DNA from: Phaeacidiphilus oryzae TH49
GTDB lineage: Bacteria; Actinomycetota; Actinomycetes; Streptomycetales; Streptomycetaceae
DNA length: 64,000 nt
NCBI RefSeq assembly: GCF_000744815.1
Contig: NZ_JQMQ01000004.1
Span: forward strand, 620,001 to 684,000
Direction: 5' to 3'
Positions 30,556 to 39,420 of this stretch are shown one piece after another (position 1 is the stretch's first letter; each line of letters opens with the position of its first letter). A program made the position numbers and the translations under genes. The notes under the pieces were generated by a model that ran no database searches, was not told the DNA's origin, and saw nothing but the letters and a program-made list of their open reading frames with translations.

Positions 30556-32781
30556 ATGCCCACGGAGGCGCTCCAGGCCGGCGATCCCCGGACGGTGGGC
30601 CCCTACCGCCTCCTCTGGCGCCTCGGGCGGGGCGGGATGGGACGGGTGTACGTCGGTCGCTCGCGTGGTGGGCGGGCGGTCGCGGTGAAGGTGGTGCACC
30701 CGGAGTTCGCCGGTGATCCGCAGTTCCGGCGGCGGTTCGCCCAGGAGGTGGCCGCCGCGCGGAAGGTCGGCGGGTTCTACACCGCACAGGTGGTCGACGC
30801 GGACCCGCAGGCCGAGACGCCCTGGCTGGCGACGGCGTACGTGCCGGGTCCCTCGCTCTACGAGGCGGTCGAGGCGCACGGCCCCCTCGCCGGCCCGGCG
30901 GTCCGTGCCCTGGGGGCCGGCCTGGCCGAGGCCCTGATGGCCGTCCACCAGGCGGGCCTGGTCCACCGGGACCTCAAACCGGCCAATATCATCCTGGCCG
31001 GGGACGGCCCGCGGGTCATCGACTTCGGCATCTCCCGGGCGCTGGACGCCAGCCATGCCTCCACGACCGTCATCGGCACGCCCGGCTTCATGTCTCCCGA
31101 GCAGGCCCGCGGCCTGGAGGCGGGCCCGGCCGGGGACGTCTTCGCGCTGGGCGCGGTGCTGGCCTTCGCCGCGTCCGGGCGCGGGCCGTTCGGGACGGGC
31201 CAGGTCGAGGCGATCATCTACCGGATCGTCCACGCGGAACCGGACCTGGAGGGCGTACCGGGGGACATCGCGGATCTGGCGCGCGCTTGCCTGGCCAAGG
31301 AACCTGCCGAACGCCCCGCCGTGGCAGAGGTGCTGGACCGCCTGGCGGCCCCCTCCGGGGCCTCCTCCACGGCCACTTCCGCGTCCTCCTCCGCGACCGC
31401 GACCGCGTCGGCGGCGGGGGAGACCTGGGTACCGGCCGCCGTGACGACGATGATCGACGAGCGTGAGCGCGAACTCTCGGCCCAGATCAGGGCTCTGGGC
31501 ACCACCCTCGACGGCGGCGGCTCCAGCGGCCCGCGAACCCCCGCCGGCCCCCGCGACACCCTCGCCCAGGACGCCGCCGTCGACGCGCCGTCGGCCCAGA
31601 CGGGCCAGGAGGGCGGCCCAGCACCCCGGCGGCCCCCCGTCAGCCGCCGCAACGCCCTCGCGGCGGCCGGCCTGGGGGTCGCCGCCGCCGTCGGCGTCCC
31701 CCTCGGACTCGTCCTGAGCTCCGGTTCGCGTCGAGGAAGCGCGAACGGCGATCAGGGCCGGGCGAGGACCGCCTCGGACACCGCGAGCGGGAACCTCCGT
31801 CCGCAGGGCCCGGTGACCGTCTTCGACGGCGGTGCCGGTCTCGTGCGCTCGGCCGCGTTCCATCCTGGCGGCGGCCATCTGGCCAGCGCGGGGGAGGACG
31901 GCGTGGTGCGGCTGTTCGAGACGGCGACCTGGCAGGCCGCGAGGACCTTCACCCACAAGGTCGCCAACCCCTGGAATCTGTCGCTCGCCAAGATCACGGC
32001 CTTCAACGCGCTCTTCAACGCGGCGATGTGCGTGAACTTCCGCCCGGACGGGCGCGACCTGGCGGTCGCCAACGGCGACGGCACGGTCAGCCTGTGGAAT
32101 CTCGCCCAGGGTACCGAGGTCGTACTGCCCTTCATCGACCCCACCGAGTGGAACGGCGTGGTCGCCTCCGTCGCCTTCGCGCCGAACGGCGGCACCCTCG
32201 CGGCCGTCTACGACTCGGCCGCCGTGCGGATCTGGCGGACCGGCGACCAGACCACCGTGGCCAACCTGGCGACCGGAGCCGGTTACTGGATCGCGCAGGT
32301 GGCGTACCACCCGGCCGGGGGCCTCCTGGCCAGTGCGAGCGGTAACGGCAATCCGGGCAACGGCGTCGGCGACGGCCTGCTGGAGTTGTGGGACCCCACC
32401 TCCGGCTCCAAGATCACCACCCTCGCCGACACCAATTCGCCGGAGGGGCAGCTGCTGGCGTTCAGCCCGGACGGGAAGACCCTGGCGAACGTCCGCAGCG
32501 ACGGTCAGACCACCCTCTGGGACGTGGCCGCCCAGAGCGCCCGGACCGTCCTGACCCCGGCCGGCTCCGGGGCGAGCTGCGTGGCCTTCGGGCCGGGCGG
32601 CCTGCTGGCGACCGGCTTCACCGACGGCACGGTCACGGTGTGGTCCGCGCGGTCCGGAAAGGCCCTGGCGACCCTCACCACCCGGAGCGACAGCAAGGTG
32701 CACAGCGTCGCCTTCAGCCCGGACGCCCGCTACCTGGCCGCCACCACAAGCAGGTTGAGCGTCTGGACCCTCAGAAGCTAG
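30556..32781 (+). CDS. membrane Ser/Thr protein kinase with extracytoplasmic WD40 repeats
   Basis: A 741-residue PknB-type kinase. Residues 18-275 are the kinase: GRGGMGRVY loop, Lys45, HRDLKPAN with catalytic Asp139, DFG at 156-158, and SPEQ in place of APE. An Ala/Ser/Thr linker follows, then one membrane helix near 363-390 (NALAAAGLGVAAAVGVPLGL). The rest (about 400-741) is a WD40-like propeller with repeats such as VRSAAFHPGGGHLASAG, VNFRPDGRDLAVANG, LAFSPDGKTLANVRS and VAFSPDARYLAA, probably a sensor outside the cell. ATG 30556 has AGGTGG upstream; ATG 30538 is possible. The ligand is unknown. Confidence 0.92.
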   Translation: MPTEALQAGDPRTVGPYRLLWRLGRGGMGRVYVGRSRGGRAVAVKVVHPEFAGDPQFRRRFAQEVAAARKVGGFYTAQVVDADPQAETPWLATAYVPGPSLYEAVEAHGPLAGPAVRALGAGLAEALMAVHQAGLVHRDLKPANIILAGDGPRVIDFGISRALDASHASTTVIGTPGFMSPEQARGLEAGPAGDVFALGAVLAFAASGRGPFGTGQVEAIIYRIVHAEPDLEGVPGDIADLARACLAKEPAERPAVAEVLDRLAAPSGASSTATSASSSATATASAAGETWVPAAVTTMIDERERELSAQIRALGTTLDGGGSSGPRTPAGPRDTLAQDAAVDAPSAQTGQEGGPAPRRPPVSRRNALAAAGLGVAAAVGVPLGLVLSSGSRRGSANGDQGRARTASDTASGNLRPQGPVTVFDGGAGLVRSAAFHPGGGHLASAGEDGVVRLFETATWQAARTFTHKVANPWNLSLAKITAFNALFNAAMCVNFRPDGRDLAVANGDGTVSLWNLAQGTEVVLPFIDPTEWNGVVASVAFAPNGGTLAAVYDSAAVRIWRTGDQTTVANLATGAGYWIAQVAYHPAGGLLASASGNGNPGNGVGDGLLELWDPTSGSKITTLADTNSPEGQLLAFSPDGKTLANVRSDGQTTLWDVAAQSARTVLTPAGSGASCVAFGPGGLLATGFTDGTVTVWSARSGKALATLTTRSDSKVHSVAFSPDARYLAATTSRLSVWTLRS

Positions 32782-32836
32782 TGCCTTGGCCGCCGACTGC
32801 GAACTCCGCTGGACAGCGTGCACCCCCTGGGCAAGC

Positions 32837-33394
32837 ATGCGCACGGTGACAGACGAAAACGACCGGCGGTCGTGCCGGGTGCGGTTGGTGGAGCTGTCCG
32901 CCGGCACCATGTCCGCGCTGCGCGACGGCGACCTCCGCCGGGCCGGTGCGCGGGCCGGCGTTGAGCTGACCGAGTTCTTCGTGACGGATCGGGCGCGGTG
33001 GCTCTGGCGGCTGCGGCTCGAACAGATCGCGGCGGACCCCGGCCATGCGCGGTGGATGGTGCGGCAGGCCGTGGTCGCCGCCGACGGACTGGTCGTCGGC
33101 CATGCCGGGTTCCACGGACCTCCCGATCAGGCCGGCATGGTCGAGATCGGCTACGCGATCGCTCCCGCCTTCCGCCGCCGGGGCTACGGCCGGGCGGCAC
33201 TGATCGAACTGCTGCGCAGGGCCGCTGCGGAGCGCGGGGTGACGACCGTGCGGGCGGCGATCAGCCCGGACAACGCGGCGTCGCTGGCGACCATCCGCGG
33301 GTTCGGCTTCGTCCAGGTGGGGGAGCAATGGGACGACGAGGACGGCCTTGAGCTCGTCTTCGAGGTCCCCGTGGGCGGGAGCCCGCGCCTCTGA
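32837..33394 (+). CDS. GNAT-family N-acetyltransferase
   Basis: A 185-residue GNAT fold. The acetyl-CoA pyrophosphate loop is RRRGYGRAAL preceded by VEIGYAIAPAF (beta4), and NAASLATIRGFGF is the beta5-alpha4 region, as in RimJ/RimL-like ribosomal or small-molecule acetyltransferases. ATG 32837 is weakly preceded by CTGGGC; GTG 32846 is also possible. It follows the kinase by 55 bp on the same strand and may be read from its transcript. The substrate is unknown. Confidence 0.85.
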   Translation: MRTVTDENDRRSCRVRLVELSAGTMSALRDGDLRRAGARAGVELTEFFVTDRARWLWRLRLEQIAADPGHARWMVRQAVVAADGLVVGHAGFHGPPDQAGMVEIGYAIAPAFRRRGYGRAALIELLRRAAAERGVTTVRAAISPDNAASLATIRGFGFVQVGEQWDDEDGLELVFEVPVGGSPRL

Positions 33395-33423
33395 CCGGGG
33401 AGTGGCGGGGCGACGCGGAAGCC

Positions 33424-34395
33424 TCAGCCGCGGATGCGCTGCCGGAGGAAGAGGGCGGCTCGGTCGAGGGCCTCGCCGGCCTCGTCGAGGCTGTCCGTGA
33501 ATGCCTGGAAGACGTGCGGCACCTTCGCCGTGATGTCGAGGACCACGTCCACCTCGGCGTCCGAGGCGCGGAGGGCGAGACGGCGGGCGTCGTCGAGGAG
33601 CAGCTCGTTGGTGCCGACCTGGAGCAGCATCGGCGGGAGGCCGGCCAGGTCGCCGCTCACGGCGGGGCTGAGCAGCGGGTCGCGGCCGTCCGCGTCGGCG
33701 ACGTAGTAGTGGCTCATGCGATCGATGTCCGCGCGGTCCAGGAGTGGGTCGGCGGCCGCCTTGGTCACCATGCTCCGGCCTTCTCGGGTGGCGTCCAGGC
33801 CCGGTGAGAAGGCGACGAGGGCGGCGGGCATCGGGAGCCCGGCATCGCGCGCCGCCAGTGCGCCCGTGACGCTCAGTCCGCCGCCGGCGGAGTCGCCGGC
33901 GAAGGCGATCGACTGGGGCGGATGCGCCGCGTCCAGCAGTTCCCGGTAGGCGGCGACCACGTCCTCCACATCGGCGGGGAAGGGGTGCTCCGGCGCCAGC
34001 CGGTAGTCCAGCGAATACGCGGGAATCCCGGTCCTGAGCACCAGCTCTGCGGTGAGTCCCAGCGCTGTGTGGGGGGATCCGACCACATGGGAGCCGCCGT
34101 GGAAGTAGAGAAGGGTGCCAGTGGCGGCTTCCCGGCTCTCGGGACTGATGTGCAGTGCGGGGCGCCCGCCCAGTGGCCTCGCGTCGACCCGGACGCCTCC
34201 GGGCACCGGCAGTGTGCTCATCAGCTGCACAAAGCCCGCACGCAGGTCCTCGACGGTCGGCTGCACGGCTGCCCCGGTGGAGCCTCCGACACCATCGCCT
34301 CCGGCCCCGTTGGCACTGCCGCCGCCACCGCCACTGCTGCCGTCGCCGGCGCTCCGAAGCTGCGCGTCGAGCTGCTCTCGCTGAATCCTGGACAT
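33424..34395 (-). CDS. alpha/beta hydrolase, hormone-sensitive-lipase type esterase
   Basis: A 323-residue esterase. The oxyanion motif HGGSH replaces the usual HGGG, the nucleophile elbow is FAGDSAGGG, and the catalytic His is in KVPHVFQAF. DYRLAPEHPFPADVEDV is typical of the HSL/AES group that hydrolyses short acyl esters. A Gly/Ser-rich insert (SSGGGGGSANGAGGDGVGGS) lies near residues 18-40. ATG 34395 follows GAAGGA. It diverges from a MarR gene 45 bp away, which has an operator over its start and probably controls both. Confidence 0.9.
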   Translation of the reverse strand: MSRIQREQLDAQLRSAGDGSSGGGGGSANGAGGDGVGGSTGAAVQPTVEDLRAGFVQLMSTLPVPGGVRVDARPLGGRPALHISPESREAATGTLLYFHGGSHVVGSPHTALGLTAELVLRTGIPAYSLDYRLAPEHPFPADVEDVVAAYRELLDAAHPPQSIAFAGDSAGGGLSVTGALAARDAGLPMPAALVAFSPGLDATREGRSMVTKAAADPLLDRADIDRMSHYYVADADGRDPLLSPAVSGDLAGLPPMLLQVGTNELLLDDARRLALRASDAEVDVVLDITAKVPHVFQAFTDSLDEAGEALDRAALFLRQRIRG

Positions 34396-34429
34396 GGTCG
34401 GTCCTTCCCTCCGGGAGTTGTTGCTACTA

Positions 34430-34453
34430 CAGTACATGCCATGGCAGATACTG
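34430..34453. promoter_or_regulatory. 24-bp dyad over the MarR start codon
   Basis: CAGTA (34430-34434) and TACTG (34449-34453) flank a perfect TGCCATGGCA (34437-34446); both share one centre. The MarR ATG (34441-34443) lies inside. TACAGT (34428-34433) seven bases before the ATG fits a leaderless -10. Binding would block MarR itself and the divergent esterase. Confidence 0.7.
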
Positions 34454-34920
34454 CAAGGGAAGATTACATCGATCTCGGCACGGTCTTCGACGACCTCGTC
34501 CGCGTCGAGACCCGCCTCTACAACGCGGTGGCCGATCGGCTGAAGAGCGAGGCCGGCATCTCGGCCGGGCACTTCGAGCTGCTGCGGCACGTCCACGCGC
34601 AACCGGACGCCCGCGTCGCGGATCTGGCCGCGGTCTTCGCGATCGGGGTCGGGACGACCAGCAAGATCGTTGACCGGGTGGAGGAGGAGGGCTGGCTGGA
34701 GCGCCGGCCGAATCCGGCGAACCGGCGCTCCTCCCTGCTGGCGCTGACGCCGGCCGGCCAGGCGGTGGTCTCCCGGGCCGAGTCGGTCTGGCGGGCGGCG
34801 ATCGAGGAGATCCTGGGCGCGTCCCCGGTCACCGCCGCGGAGCTGGCCGCCCTCGGCCGAACGCTCGGCGCCCTGCGTTCCGATCTCGAGGACCGCCGCC
34901 TGGGTCTCCCGAACGGATGA
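34441..34920 (+). CDS. MarR-family transcriptional regulator
   Basis: A 159-residue MarR repressor. The winged helix reads ISAGHFELLRHVHAQPDARV, VADLAAVFAIGVGTTSKIVD, then RRPNPANRRSSLLALTPAG for the wing. No ribosome binding site is seen; the TACAGT box seven bases upstream suggests a leaderless mRNA. The dyad across the start codon implies autorepression. The esterase transcribed in the opposite direction is the likely target and its substrate or product a likely inducer. Confidence 0.93.
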   Translation: MADTAREDYIDLGTVFDDLVRVETRLYNAVADRLKSEAGISAGHFELLRHVHAQPDARVADLAAVFAIGVGTTSKIVDRVEEEGWLERRPNPANRRSSLLALTPAGQAVVSRAESVWRAAIEEILGASPVTAAELAALGRTLGALRSDLEDRRLGLPNG

Positions 34921-34977
34921 GGCGCGGCGGGGCGGCCCGATTCCGGCCGCCGAACCGCCGACCCGGCACCGCGGGGC

Positions 34978-36426
34978 TCAGCCCGCCCAGATCTCCGGCC
35001 TGCGGTCGGACCACGGGCGGGCGCGCTCCAGTTGGGCGGAGAGGGAGATCAGGAGGGCTTCGGCGCCGTAGCGGGCGCCGAGCATGGTGCCGATCGGGAG
35101 GCCGTCGGGGTTCCAGTGGACGGGGACGTTGACCGCGGGCAGGCCGGTGGCGTTGTACACCGGGGTGAACGGGGTGAAGGCGCTGATCCGGCGGAACTCC
35201 TCGACGGGGTCGGCGTCGTTGCGCAGCCCGCCGACCGGCGCGGGCGGCTGGGCCAGCGTCGGGCTGAGGATGACGTCGTAGGGCCCCTCGGGGGCGAGGA
35301 GTCCGGCCACCAGCTGGCCCATCGCGCGGAAGGAGTACAGCGCCTCGTGGTAGCGGGCCGCCGGGACCGCGCGCCCGCGCTCGCGCAGGCTGCGGGTGAG
35401 CGGGAGCAGCAACTCCTCGCCGCCTTCGGGAACCGGCCGCGCCGCCGCGCTGACCTCCCACACCGTGGTGAACATCCGGGCGAAGTAGTCGTCCCCGGCC
35501 GGGAGTTCGAGCGGTTCGACCTGGTGGCCCAGCTGGCCCAGCAGTTCGGCGGTCTCCTGGGCGGCGGCCAGGCAGTCCTGATGCACCGTCAGCCCGGGTA
35601 CCAGCGGTGCGGTGAGGAGCGCGATCCGCAGCGGTCCGGGCTCGCGGTCGGCCGCGGCCAGGAACGAGTCGCCGGGGGCGGGGGAGGGGGCCGCGTAGGG
35701 GTCGCCCGGCATCGCGCCGGCCATCGCGTCGAGCAGCGCCGCCGCGTCGGCGACCGTCCGGGCCAGCGGGCCGCTGGTGGAGAGGCCCGTGACGTCGTGC
35801 TGCACCGGCCCGGCGCTGATCCGTCCGCGGCTCGGCTTGATGCCGAACAGCCCGCACACCGCGGCCGGGATGCGTACCGACCCGCCGCCGTCGCTGCCGT
35901 GGGCGAGCGGCGCGAGTCCGGACGCGACGGCGGCGCCCGCGCCACCGCTGGAGCCGCCCGCCGACCGCTCCAGGTCCCACGGGGTGCGCGCCGGGGGAGC
36001 GACGTCGTTCTCGGTGTGGCAGGGCAGGCCGAACTCGGGGGTGTTGGTCTTGCCGAGAATGACCGTGCCGGCGGCCCGGAGCCGGGTGACGACGTGGTCG
36101 TCGGCCTCGGCGGTGTACTCGGCGAACGCGGCCGAGCCGAAGGTGGTGCGCACCCCGGCGACGTTGTTGAGGTCCTTGATCGGGCAGGGCACCCCGTGCA
36201 GCGGGGGGAGCGCACGGCCCTCGCGCCGGGCCGCGGTGGCCTCGGACTCGGCGTCCGCGGCCTGCTTGCGGGCGAGCTCGGGGGTCGGGGTGGTGTACGC
36301 GCCCAGCTCGGCGCTGTGCCGCTCGATCCGGGCGAGGTAGTGGTCGGCCAGCTCGACCGGGGAGAGGTCGCCCTCCCGGATCATCCGGGCCTGCTCCAGC
36401 GCGGTCAGATCGTGCAACTGCGTCAT
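34978..36426 (-). CDS. amidase signature family enzyme
   Basis: A 482-residue amidase. The Ser-cisSer-Lys triad is visible: Lys in GVPCPIKDLNNVAG, then the Gly/Ser-rich signature GGSSGGAGAAVASG with the nucleophile, followed by DGGGSVRIPAAVCGLFG. Family members hydrolyse amides to acids and ammonia, with very varied substrates. ATG 36426 follows AGGAGGCACC. Single gene converging on the MarR gene. The substrate cannot be deduced. Confidence 0.93.
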   Translation of the reverse strand: MTQLHDLTALEQARMIREGDLSPVELADHYLARIERHSAELGAYTTPTPELARKQAADAESEATAARREGRALPPLHGVPCPIKDLNNVAGVRTTFGSAAFAEYTAEADDHVVTRLRAAGTVILGKTNTPEFGLPCHTENDVAPPARTPWDLERSAGGSSGGAGAAVASGLAPLAHGSDGGGSVRIPAAVCGLFGIKPSRGRISAGPVQHDVTGLSTSGPLARTVADAAALLDAMAGAMPGDPYAAPSPAPGDSFLAAADREPGPLRIALLTAPLVPGLTVHQDCLAAAQETAELLGQLGHQVEPLELPAGDDYFARMFTTVWEVSAAARPVPEGGEELLLPLTRSLRERGRAVPAARYHEALYSFRAMGQLVAGLLAPEGPYDVILSPTLAQPPAPVGGLRNDADPVEEFRRISAFTPFTPVYNATGLPAVNVPVHWNPDGLPIGTMLGARYGAEALLISLSAQLERARPWSDRRPEIWAG

Positions 36427-36676
36427 GTCGGGTGCCTCCTGGCCTGGTTGCGGACGCAGGCGGGCCGGGCGGACCCGGAGACGCCGCTGCTCGAATCGTC
36501 CCGGCGTCGATCTTGCCCTCATCCGTCGCCCGGAGTCCAGGGTCCGGCGCCCTGTCGCTTCCGCCTCGCCCCCGTTGTCAGTGGCGGGGGCTAGGTTGTG
36601 GGCAGTCGGAAGCCGCATGGTGCGGTCGCGCGCCGGCGGCGCGCCGGCGCCGTATCAACCGGGAGGGGAGCACGCG

Positions 36677-37084
36677 ATGCCAGCTGAGGACGAGGCCCCG
36701 TCGTGGGCCGGCGGGGTGGCGCTGATCAATCTCTTCGTCGCCGACCTCGATGCCGCACGGGCCTTCTACCGGCGGGTCTTCGGCCGGCCCGTCGAGTTCG
36801 AGGACGACCGCTCGACGGCCTTCCGCTTCGGAGAGGTCCTGGTGAACCTGCTGGACGAGTCCGCGGCCCCGGGGGTCATCGCCCCGGCCGTGGTGGCCGC
36901 GCCGGGCGGTGGTTCGCGCTTCGCCCTGGCGATGACCGTCCCCGACGTCGACGCGGCCTGCGCCGAGCTCAGGACCCGCGGCGTCGAGCTCCTCAACGGT
37001 CCGGTGGACCACCCGTGGGGGATGCGCACAGCGGCCTTCGCCGACCCCGACGGCAACGTGTGGGAGATAGCCTCACCGGTGTGA
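36677..37084 (+). CDS. VOC-superfamily (glyoxalase-like) protein
   Basis: A 135-residue VOC protein with paired beta-alpha-beta-beta-beta modules: INLFVADLDAARAFYRRVFG, then VPDVDAACAELRTRGVEL and AAFADPDGNVWEIAS at the end. The metal ligands of true glyoxalases are only partly kept, so binding of a small molecule or antibiotic-like ligand is possible. ATG 36677 follows GGGAGGGGAG. The stop overlaps the next start (GTGA), so it is co-translated with the F420-type oxidoreductase. Confidence 0.85.
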   Translation: MPAEDEAPSWAGGVALINLFVADLDAARAFYRRVFGRPVEFEDDRSTAFRFGEVLVNLLDESAAPGVIAPAVVAAPGGGSRFALAMTVPDVDAACAELRTRGVELLNGPVDHPWGMRTAAFADPDGNVWEIASPV

Positions 37085-37488
37085 CCGGACTGGATTCGGC
37101 GACCCTCGACGCCTTCACCCGCGCCCGCTACGTCAGCCTCACCACCTACCGCCGCGACGGTACCCCCGTCGCCACGCCGGTCTGGCATGTGATGGCGGAC
37201 GGAAGGCTGTACCTCACCACCGCAGCCGCGGCCTGGAAGGTGCGGCGGCTGCGCCGCGACCCCGCGGTGAAGGTGGCGGTCTGCGACGTCCGCGGCCGGG
37301 TCGCCCCCGGGGCGACGGAAGCCGTGGGCAGCGGCAGGATTCTGGACGCCGAGGGCACCGCGCGGGTGCAGTCCCTCCTCGCCCGCAAGTACGTCCTGGC
37401 CCGGCTGGGCAATGGCTGGTCGCGATTGACGGGCCGGTGGAACCGCCATCCGGTCGTCGCCCTCGAGATCGCCTTCCCGGCGAAGTAA
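37081..37488 (+). CDS. PPOX-class F420-dependent oxidoreductase
   Basis: A 135-residue split-barrel flavin/F420 protein of the Rv1155/PPOX group: TRARYVSLTTYRRDGTPVATPVW, YLTTAAAAWKVRRLRRDP and VAVCDVRGR. Such proteins reduce cofactor-bound substrates using F420H2 or FMN. GTG 37081 overlaps the VOC stop by four bases, so expression is coupled. The small tandem suggests that the VOC protein binds or delivers a substrate or resists a related compound. Confidence 0.85.
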   Translation: MTGLDSATLDAFTRARYVSLTTYRRDGTPVATPVWHVMADGRLYLTTAAAAWKVRRLRRDPAVKVAVCDVRGRVAPGATEAVGSGRILDAEGTARVQSLLARKYVLARLGNGWSRLTGRWNRHPVVALEIAFPAK

Positions 37489-37549
37489 CCCGCGTACCCG
37501 GCGCCCGCGCACTCGGAACGTGGGTGGATGGCGCCCGCGTTCCCGGGGC

Positions 37550-38155
37550 CTACCGGCGGAGCCCGTGCAGCAGCAGCTCGGCCAGGCAGGCGTAGGCCTC
37601 GGCGTCGGCGAGGCCGGTGGCCGCGGCCACCTGGCGCTGCTGGATGCGGACCATCACCGAGGAGATGACGTCCGCCGCGAAGGCGACGTGGACGTCGTGG
37701 AACTCGCCGGCCGCCACGCCCTCCTCGATCAGCTGCTCCACCCGGCGGGCGGCGGCCCGGGTGTTCTGCTCGTAGACCTCGGAGGCCGGTTCGAAGCCCG
37801 CCACGTCCTCGAAGAACCGCGGCGAGAGCGGGGCGAGCTCCGAGGCGACGGCCCGGAGGTAGGCGGCCAGCCGGGCCGCGGCCGGGCCCGACTCGGCCGC
37901 GAGGTCGGACTCCACCCGCACGGTGGCCTTGCGGAAGAAGTACACCACCACCGCACGGACCAGCTGCTCCTTGCTGTCGGCGAGCCCGTAGAGGGTGCGC
38001 TTGGAGCAGCGCAGGCGCGCGGCCAGGTCGTCGAGGGTGAGGTGGGCGAACCCCTCCTGGGTGAGGAGGTCGACCAGGGCCTCGAACAGCTCGGTCCGGC
38101 GCGCGGCACCGCGTCCCGTCTGCTTCGGCCCGACCTCGTCGGCAGTTTCGATCAC
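37550..38155 (-). CDS. TetR-family regulator of acyl-CoA dehydrogenase
   Basis: A 201-residue TetR protein. The HTH is LTLDDLAARLRCSKRTLYGL, followed by DSKEQLVRAVV; the ligand domain is helical. GTG 38155 has no ribosome binding site. Reading backward, CATAAT lies six bases upstream, so the message is probably leaderless. A 19-bp palindrome covers both the -10 and the start codon, indicating tight autoregulation. The acyl-CoA dehydrogenase gene diverges 79 bp away and is the likely target; an acyl-CoA could be the inducer. Confidence 0.9.
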   Translation of the reverse strand: MIETADEVGPKQTGRGAARRTELFEALVDLLTQEGFAHLTLDDLAARLRCSKRTLYGLADSKEQLVRAVVVYFFRKATVRVESDLAAESGPAAARLAAYLRAVASELAPLSPRFFEDVAGFEPASEVYEQNTRAAARRVEQLIEEGVAAGEFHDVHVAFAADVISSVMVRIQQRQVAAATGLADAEAYACLAELLLHGLRR

Positions 38156-38173
38156 CTGGGCATTATGCCCAGG
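38155..38173. promoter_or_regulatory. 19-bp palindrome, TetR operator
   Basis: CCTGGGCATTATGCCCAGG is a perfect 9+1+9 palindrome. It contains the reverse-strand -10 box CATAAT (38162-38167) and touches the GTG start of the TetR gene. Confidence 0.75.
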
Positions 38174-38193
38174 CCCGATTAGCGCTACGATTT

Positions 38194-38223
38194 CCGGTAC
38201 TGACGTACCCCTCAAAGTACCGG
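38194..38223. promoter_or_regulatory. GGTAC/GTACC repeats before the acyl-CoA dehydrogenase
   Basis: GGTAC-tgac-GTACC (38196-38209) overlaps a wider CCGGTAC (38194-38200) / GTACCGG (38217-38223) pair. Three half-sites sit within 40 bp of the dehydrogenase start, a second possible operator cluster distinct from the 19-bp palindrome. Confidence 0.5.
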
Positions 38224-38234
38224 TTGGAGTCGCG

Positions 38235-39398
38235 ATGTCTGTCGACCGCCTGCTGCCCACCCCGGAGGCAGCCGATCTCATCGCACTGACCAGGGAGATC
38301 GCCGACAAGGAGCTGGCCCCCAAGGCGGCCGAGCACGAGCGGCGCGAGCTCTATCCGGAGGGACTCTTCGCCACCCTGGGCCGGGCCGGCCTGCTGGGAC
38401 TCCCGTACCCGGAGGAGTACGGCGGCGGAGGCCAGCCTTACGAGGTCTACCTGCAGGTGCTGGAGGAGCTGGCCGCCCGCTGGGCCGCCGTCGCGGTGGC
38501 GACCAGCGTCCACACCCTCGCCTGCCATCCGCTCAGTGCCTTCGGCACCGAGGCGCAGAAGCAGCGCTGGCTGCCGGCCATGCTCGGCGGCGAGGTGATC
38601 GGCGGCTACAGCCTCTCCGAGCCGCAGGCCGGCTCCGACGCGGCCGCACTGCGCTGCAAGGCGGAGCCGGTCGCGGGCGCGGACGGCGCGCTCACCGGGT
38701 ACCGCGTCACCGGCACCAAGGCCTGGATCACCCACGGCGGCCGAGCCGACTTCTACGCCCTCTTCGCCCGCACCGCGCCGGGCAGCCACGGCATCTCCTG
38801 CTTCCTGGCGCCCGGTGCCGCGGAGGGGCTGAGCTTCGGCAAGCCGGAGGAGAAGCTCGGCCTGCAGGCCGTGCCGACCACCTCGGCCATGTGGGACGGC
38901 GCGGTCATCGACGCGGACCGCCTGATCGGCACCGAGGGGCAGGGCCTGCAGATCGCGTTCAGCGCCCTCGACGGCGGCCGGCTCGGCATCGCGGCCTGCG
39001 CCACCGGTCTCGCCCAGGCCGCGCTGGACGTGGCGGTCGACTACGCCAACGAGCGCACCACCTTCGGCCGGAAGATCGTCGACCATCAGGGCCTCGGCTT
39101 CCTCCTGGCGGACATGGCCGCCGCCGTCGACTCCGCCCGCGCGACCTACCTCGACGCGGCCCGCCGCCGCGATCTGGGCCGCCCGTTCGGCCGCCAGGCC
39201 AGCGTCGCCAAGCTGATCGCGACGGACGCCGCGATGAAGGTCACCACCGACGCGGTCCAGGTGCTCGGCGGTTACGGCTACACCCGCGACTTCCCGGTCG
39301 AGCGCTATATGCGCGAGGCGAAGATCATGCAGATCTTCGAAGGGACCAACCAGATCCAGCGCCTGGTGATCAGCCGCCAGCTCTCCCGGGGGCACTGA
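38235..39398 (+). CDS. acyl-CoA dehydrogenase
   Basis: A 387-residue FAD enzyme of the acyl-CoA dehydrogenase family: helical N-domain, beta-domain with YSLSEPQAGSDAAAL and TGTKAWITHGG (FAD binding), and helical C-domain with QVLGGYGYTRDFPVERYMRE. The catalytic base is Glu369 in QIFEGTNQIQ, the position used by short-chain and butyryl-CoA dehydrogenases. It introduces the alpha-beta double bond in fatty or branched acyl-CoA catabolism, with ETF as electron acceptor. ATG 38235 is preceded by TTGGAG. The divergent TetR is the likely controller. Confidence 0.95.
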   Translation: MSVDRLLPTPEAADLIALTREIADKELAPKAAEHERRELYPEGLFATLGRAGLLGLPYPEEYGGGGQPYEVYLQVLEELAARWAAVAVATSVHTLACHPLSAFGTEAQKQRWLPAMLGGEVIGGYSLSEPQAGSDAAALRCKAEPVAGADGALTGYRVTGTKAWITHGGRADFYALFARTAPGSHGISCFLAPGAAEGLSFGKPEEKLGLQAVPTTSAMWDGAVIDADRLIGTEGQGLQIAFSALDGGRLGIAACATGLAQAALDVAVDYANERTTFGRKIVDHQGLGFLLADMAAAVDSARATYLDAARRRDLGRPFGRQASVAKLIATDAAMKVTTDAVQVLGGYGYTRDFPVERYMREAKIMQIFEGTNQIQRLVISRQLSRGH

Positions 39399-39420
39399 GC
39401 CCGCACTGCTGCGCGCCCGC

